DNA of 64,000 nucleotides from Enterobacter sp. RHBSTW-00175 (lineage in GTDB: Bacteria > Pseudomonadota > Gammaproteobacteria > Enterobacterales > Enterobacteriaceae). The notes beneath the pieces were generated by a model. The model did no database searches, was not told where the DNA came from, and saw only the letters and a list, made by a program, of their open reading frames with translations. The position numbers and the translations under genes are program-made. Positions 62,369 to 64,000 of the stretch are shown piece after piece. The stretch lies in NCBI RefSeq assembly GCF_013927005.1, contig NZ_CP055930.1, positions 2,108,001 to 2,172,000 of the forward strand, written 5' to 3'. Every line of letters starts with the position of its first letter. Position 1 is the stretch's first letter.

Positions 62369-62794
62369 CGTAATTACGATTTATCCCCCCTGCTGCGTCA
62401 GTGGATTGGTTTTGACAAACTGGCTAACGCCCTGCAAAGCACCACCGAGCAACAGACATTTCCGCCGTACAACATCGAAAAGAGCGATGATAACCACTAT
62501 CGCATCACGCTGGCGCTGGCTGGCTTCCGTCAGGAAGACCTGGATATCCAGCTTGAAGGCACTCGCCTTAGCGTAAAAGGGACGCCGGAAAAACAAGACA
62601 CCGAAACCAAGTGGTTGCATCAGGGGCTGGTGACTCAGCCGTTCAGTCTGAGCTTTACCCTGGCCGATCATATGGAAGTTTCTGGCGCCACGTTCACTAA
62701 CGGGTTGCTGCATATCGACCTGACCCGCAACGTGCCGGACGCCATTGCACCGCAGCGTATCGCCATTAGCGAGCGCCCGGCGTTAAATAGCTGA
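62366..62794 (+). CDS. ibpB: Small heat shock protein IbpB
   Basis: A 142-residue partner of IbpA, which it needs for efficient transfer of clients to the disaggregase. [20 protein letters not shown] at the N-terminus and [20 protein letters not shown] open the alpha-crystallin domain. I chose the ATG at 62366 (AAGGAG 7 nt upstream), giving the E. coli length; an ATG at 62333 in frame is not supported. It follows ibpA after 136 bp. Confidence 0.96.
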   Translation: MRNYDLSPLLRQWIGFDKLANALQSTTEQQTFPPYNIEKSDDNHYRITLALAGFRQEDLDIQLEGTRLSVKGTPEKQDTETKWLHQGLVTQPFSLSFTLADHMEVSGATFTNGLLHIDLTRNVPDAIAPQRIAISERPALNS

Positions 62795-62874
62795 TTTTGT
62801 GCGGGCTGGTGCCCTCACTCCGACCCTCTCCTACTGGGTTGAGGGTTCCCCAGAAAAAATACGGGCACGTACGA

Positions 62875-62901
62875 CCCCCTCTCCTTTTTGGGGAGAGGGG
62901 G
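62875..62901. repeat. CCCCCTCTCC/GGAGAGGGGG dispersed hairpin, copy 2
   Basis: 10-bp perfect arms (62875-62884 and 62892-62901) with a T-rich loop. Related to the hairpins at 41769-41788 and 63246-63266. Confidence 0.7.
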
Positions 62902-63108
62902 AACATACAGCTCAGGTGGTCATTCCGTTCACTTTATGGTCCTTGCTACTCTGTCACCACAATACCGGTGAACGTGCCAGGGTAGCTCACCGCCGCTACC
63001 CTGGCGACCCGGGCTCCCGGCAAGAAAATCGTCGCTTCGCGATGCCCTCAGCGTTTGCTCCAGGCTAATCGGGGACGGGCGGATGAAACGTCCCTGTAAA
63101 GCCGCCCT

Positions 63109-63130
63109 CGCCGCGCATCCATGCGCGGCG
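63109..63130. repeat. Long GC-rich palindrome
   Basis: Arms CGCCGCGCAT (63109-63118) and ATGCGCGGCG (63121-63130) are perfect complements around a 2-bp centre. The surrounding 62985-63190 stretch looks like a defined element rather than ordinary spacer, but I do not recognise a family. Confidence 0.65.
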
Positions 63131-63245
63131 CCCCGGCCTTCCGTAAACACTTCGGCGATTTTCAGCCGGACCATGGAGCTGCGGTAAGTCTTTTATTTCA
63201 ATGGCGTAATATCATCGCTGAAGAAAGACAAAAATTACTGGGGAA

Positions 63246-63266
63246 CCCTCTCCCACCGGGAGAGGG
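63246..63266. repeat. CCCTCTCCC/GGGAGAGGG dispersed hairpin, copy 3
   Basis: Same 9-bp arms (63246-63254 and 63258-63266) as the copy at 41769-41788, here with an ACC loop. Confidence 0.75.
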
Positions 63267-63280
63267 CGCAAACACAAAAA

Positions 63281-63310
63281 ACGGTCACCTTTGGGTGACC
63301 GTTCTACTTT
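63281..63310 (+). terminator. Hairpin upstream of yidE, terminator-like
   Basis: 9-bp arms ACGGTCACC (63281-63289) and GGTGACCGT (63294-63302) with TTTG loop, followed by TCTACTTTT. A-rich on the left (AAAAAA), so it may terminate in both directions between ibpAB and yidE. Confidence 0.7.
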
Positions 63311-63405
63311 TACCTTCGGCTTTTTTGTGCGCCATCGCCCATACAACCGCGTCCGGCTCTGAGAGAATCCTTCTTATAACTAAGGTTATGCACAGGAAGT
63401 GGATC

Positions 63406-64000
63406 ATGAGTGATATCGCGTTAACTGTTAGCGTGTTGGCCCTGGTCGCGGTGGTTGGCCTGTGGATTGGCAATATTAAAATCCGTGGCGTCGGGTTTGG
63501 TATTGGCGGGGTGTTGTTCGGCGGGATTTTTGTCGGACATTTTGCTGACCAGCTTGGGCTTGTGCTCAGCACTGAGATGCTGCACTTCATCCAGGAATTC
63601 GGTCTGATCCTCTTCGTGTATACCATTGGTATCCAGGTTGGGCCGGGGTTTTTCGCTTCTCTTCGTGTTTCTGGCTTACGGCTTAATCTGTTTGCGCTCG
63701 GCATTGTCGTGATGGGTGGGCTAGTCACCGCTCTTCTGCATAAACTCTTTGCTATTCCGCTCCCCGTGGTGCTGGGTATTTTCTCTGGCGCGGTCACCAA
63801 CACGCCTGCGCTGGGTGCCGGGCAGCAAATCCTGCGCGATCTGGGTATCTCGCCAGGCATTGTTGACCAGATGGGGATGAGCTATGCCATGGCTTACCCG
63901 TTCGGTATTTGCGGCATCCTGCTCTCGATGTGGCTGATGCGTGTGCTGTTTCGCATCAATGTTGAGAAAGAGGCGCAGGATCATGAATCCACGCTGACGA
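63406..64000 (+). CDS. yidE: AAE-type transporter YidE, N-terminal part (cut by window end)
   Basis: The open frame runs from the ATG at 63406 (CAGGAAG 7 nt upstream) to the window edge, giving 198 codons of a protein that is 553 aa in E. coli. The visible part starts [20 protein letters not shown] and has about five hydrophobic helices, including [35 protein letters not shown] and the discontinuous-helix motif [19 protein letters not shown]. This is one membrane half of an aspartate:alanine exchanger-family (AAE) carrier; two TrkA_C domains should follow. The substrate is unknown. Confidence 0.95.
   Translation, partial: MSDIALTVSVLALVAVVGLWIGNIKIRGVGFGIGGVLFGGIFVGHFADQLGLVLSTEMLHFIQEFGLILFVYTIGIQVGPGFFASLRVSGLRLNLFALGIVVMGGLVTALLHKLFAIPLPVVLGIFSGAVTNTPALGAGQQILRDLGISPGIVDQMGMSYAMAYPFGICGILLSMWLMRVLFRINVEKEAQDHESTLT

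Larger units (their letters stand above)
62795..63280. other. Repeat-rich intergenic region between ibpB and yidE
   Basis: This stretch has no credible gene. It contains a degenerate CCCTCTCC unit (62824-62831 with GAGGG partner), a hairpin with 10-bp arms at 62875-62884/62892-62901, a palindrome with 10-bp arms at 63109-63130, and a CCCTCTCCC/GGGAGAGGG hairpin at 63246-63266. Small open frames in it show no family resemblance. Confidence 0.6.

Noticed and set aside
62797..63174. Short frames of 62-89 codons between ibpB and yidE
   Set aside because: They cover the repeat hairpins, have no ribosome binding sites and no family resemblance.
63285..63984. Minus-strand frames of 191 and 87 codons
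   Set aside because: They are antisense to the start of yidE, whose plus-strand frame is open to the window end and matches the known protein.

Overview
The window is a chromosomal segment around the replication origin of an enterobacterium close to Enterobacter (Enterobacter, Lelliottia and Leclercia are all possible). The basis is gene content, gene order and near-identity of most proteins to the Escherichia coli K-12 equivalents as I remember them. The order rrn - yieP - hsrA - rbsRKBCAD - kup - ravA/viaA - asnA/asnC - mioC - oriC - mnmG - rsmG - atp operon - glmUS - pst/phoU - yieH - adeP - yieF - yieE - yidZ - mdtL - mnmE - yidC - yidD - rnpA - rpmH - dnaA - dnaN - recF - gyrB - yidA - yidR - yidQ - ibpAB - yidE is the E. 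coli 84-85 min region read from the other strand. The species cannot be fixed from this alone.

Layout. 1-3230: the 5' part of a 23S rRNA gene, a tRNA-Glu(UUC), a full 16S rRNA gene and the tandem P1/P2 promoters, all on the minus strand. 3360-13401: a GntR regulator plus an MFS exporter, the ribose operon in reverse (rbsDACBKR) and the Kup potassium transporter. 13624-19082: ravA-viaA, the divergent asnA/asnC pair, mioC and oriC with DnaA boxes and three AT-rich 13-mers. 19083-29262: mnmG, rsmG and the nine-gene ATP synthase operon with its terminator. 29263-31250: an AT-rich insertion between atpC and glmU. 31251-42384: glmU-glmS, the phosphate uptake operon pstSCAB-phoU with a Pho box array, yieH, adeP and yieF. 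42421-49349: yieE, yidZ-mdtL, mnmE and the rpmH-rnpA-yidD-yidC operon. 49955-55967: dnaA-dnaN-recF-gyrB. 56001-64000: a LysR/oxidoreductase pair, yidA, a shikimate-dehydrogenase-like gene, yidR, yidQ, the heat-shock pair ibpA-ibpB with RNA thermometers, and the start of yidE.

Most of the window is conserved housekeeping DNA: replication initiation, ATP synthesis, cell-wall precursor synthesis, phosphate import, membrane protein insertion and ribose use. The clearest accessory element is the atpC-glmU insertion. It starts with a frameshifted, truncated relic of an Hcp (type VI secretion tube) gene, followed by an intact 293-residue protein with a hydrophobic C-terminal hairpin and then by an overlapping three-TM membrane protein. 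I read this as an orphan type VI secretion effector/immunity pair whose own Hcp carrier has decayed. Smaller accessory features are the gene pair that stands where E. coli has yidB, the AroE-like gene, a family of CCCTCTCCC/GGGAGAGGG hairpins, several BIME (REP) pairs, and an unexplained palindrome-containing stretch upstream of yidE. The DnaA box at the R1 position of oriC reads TTACCCACA instead of TTATCCACA.
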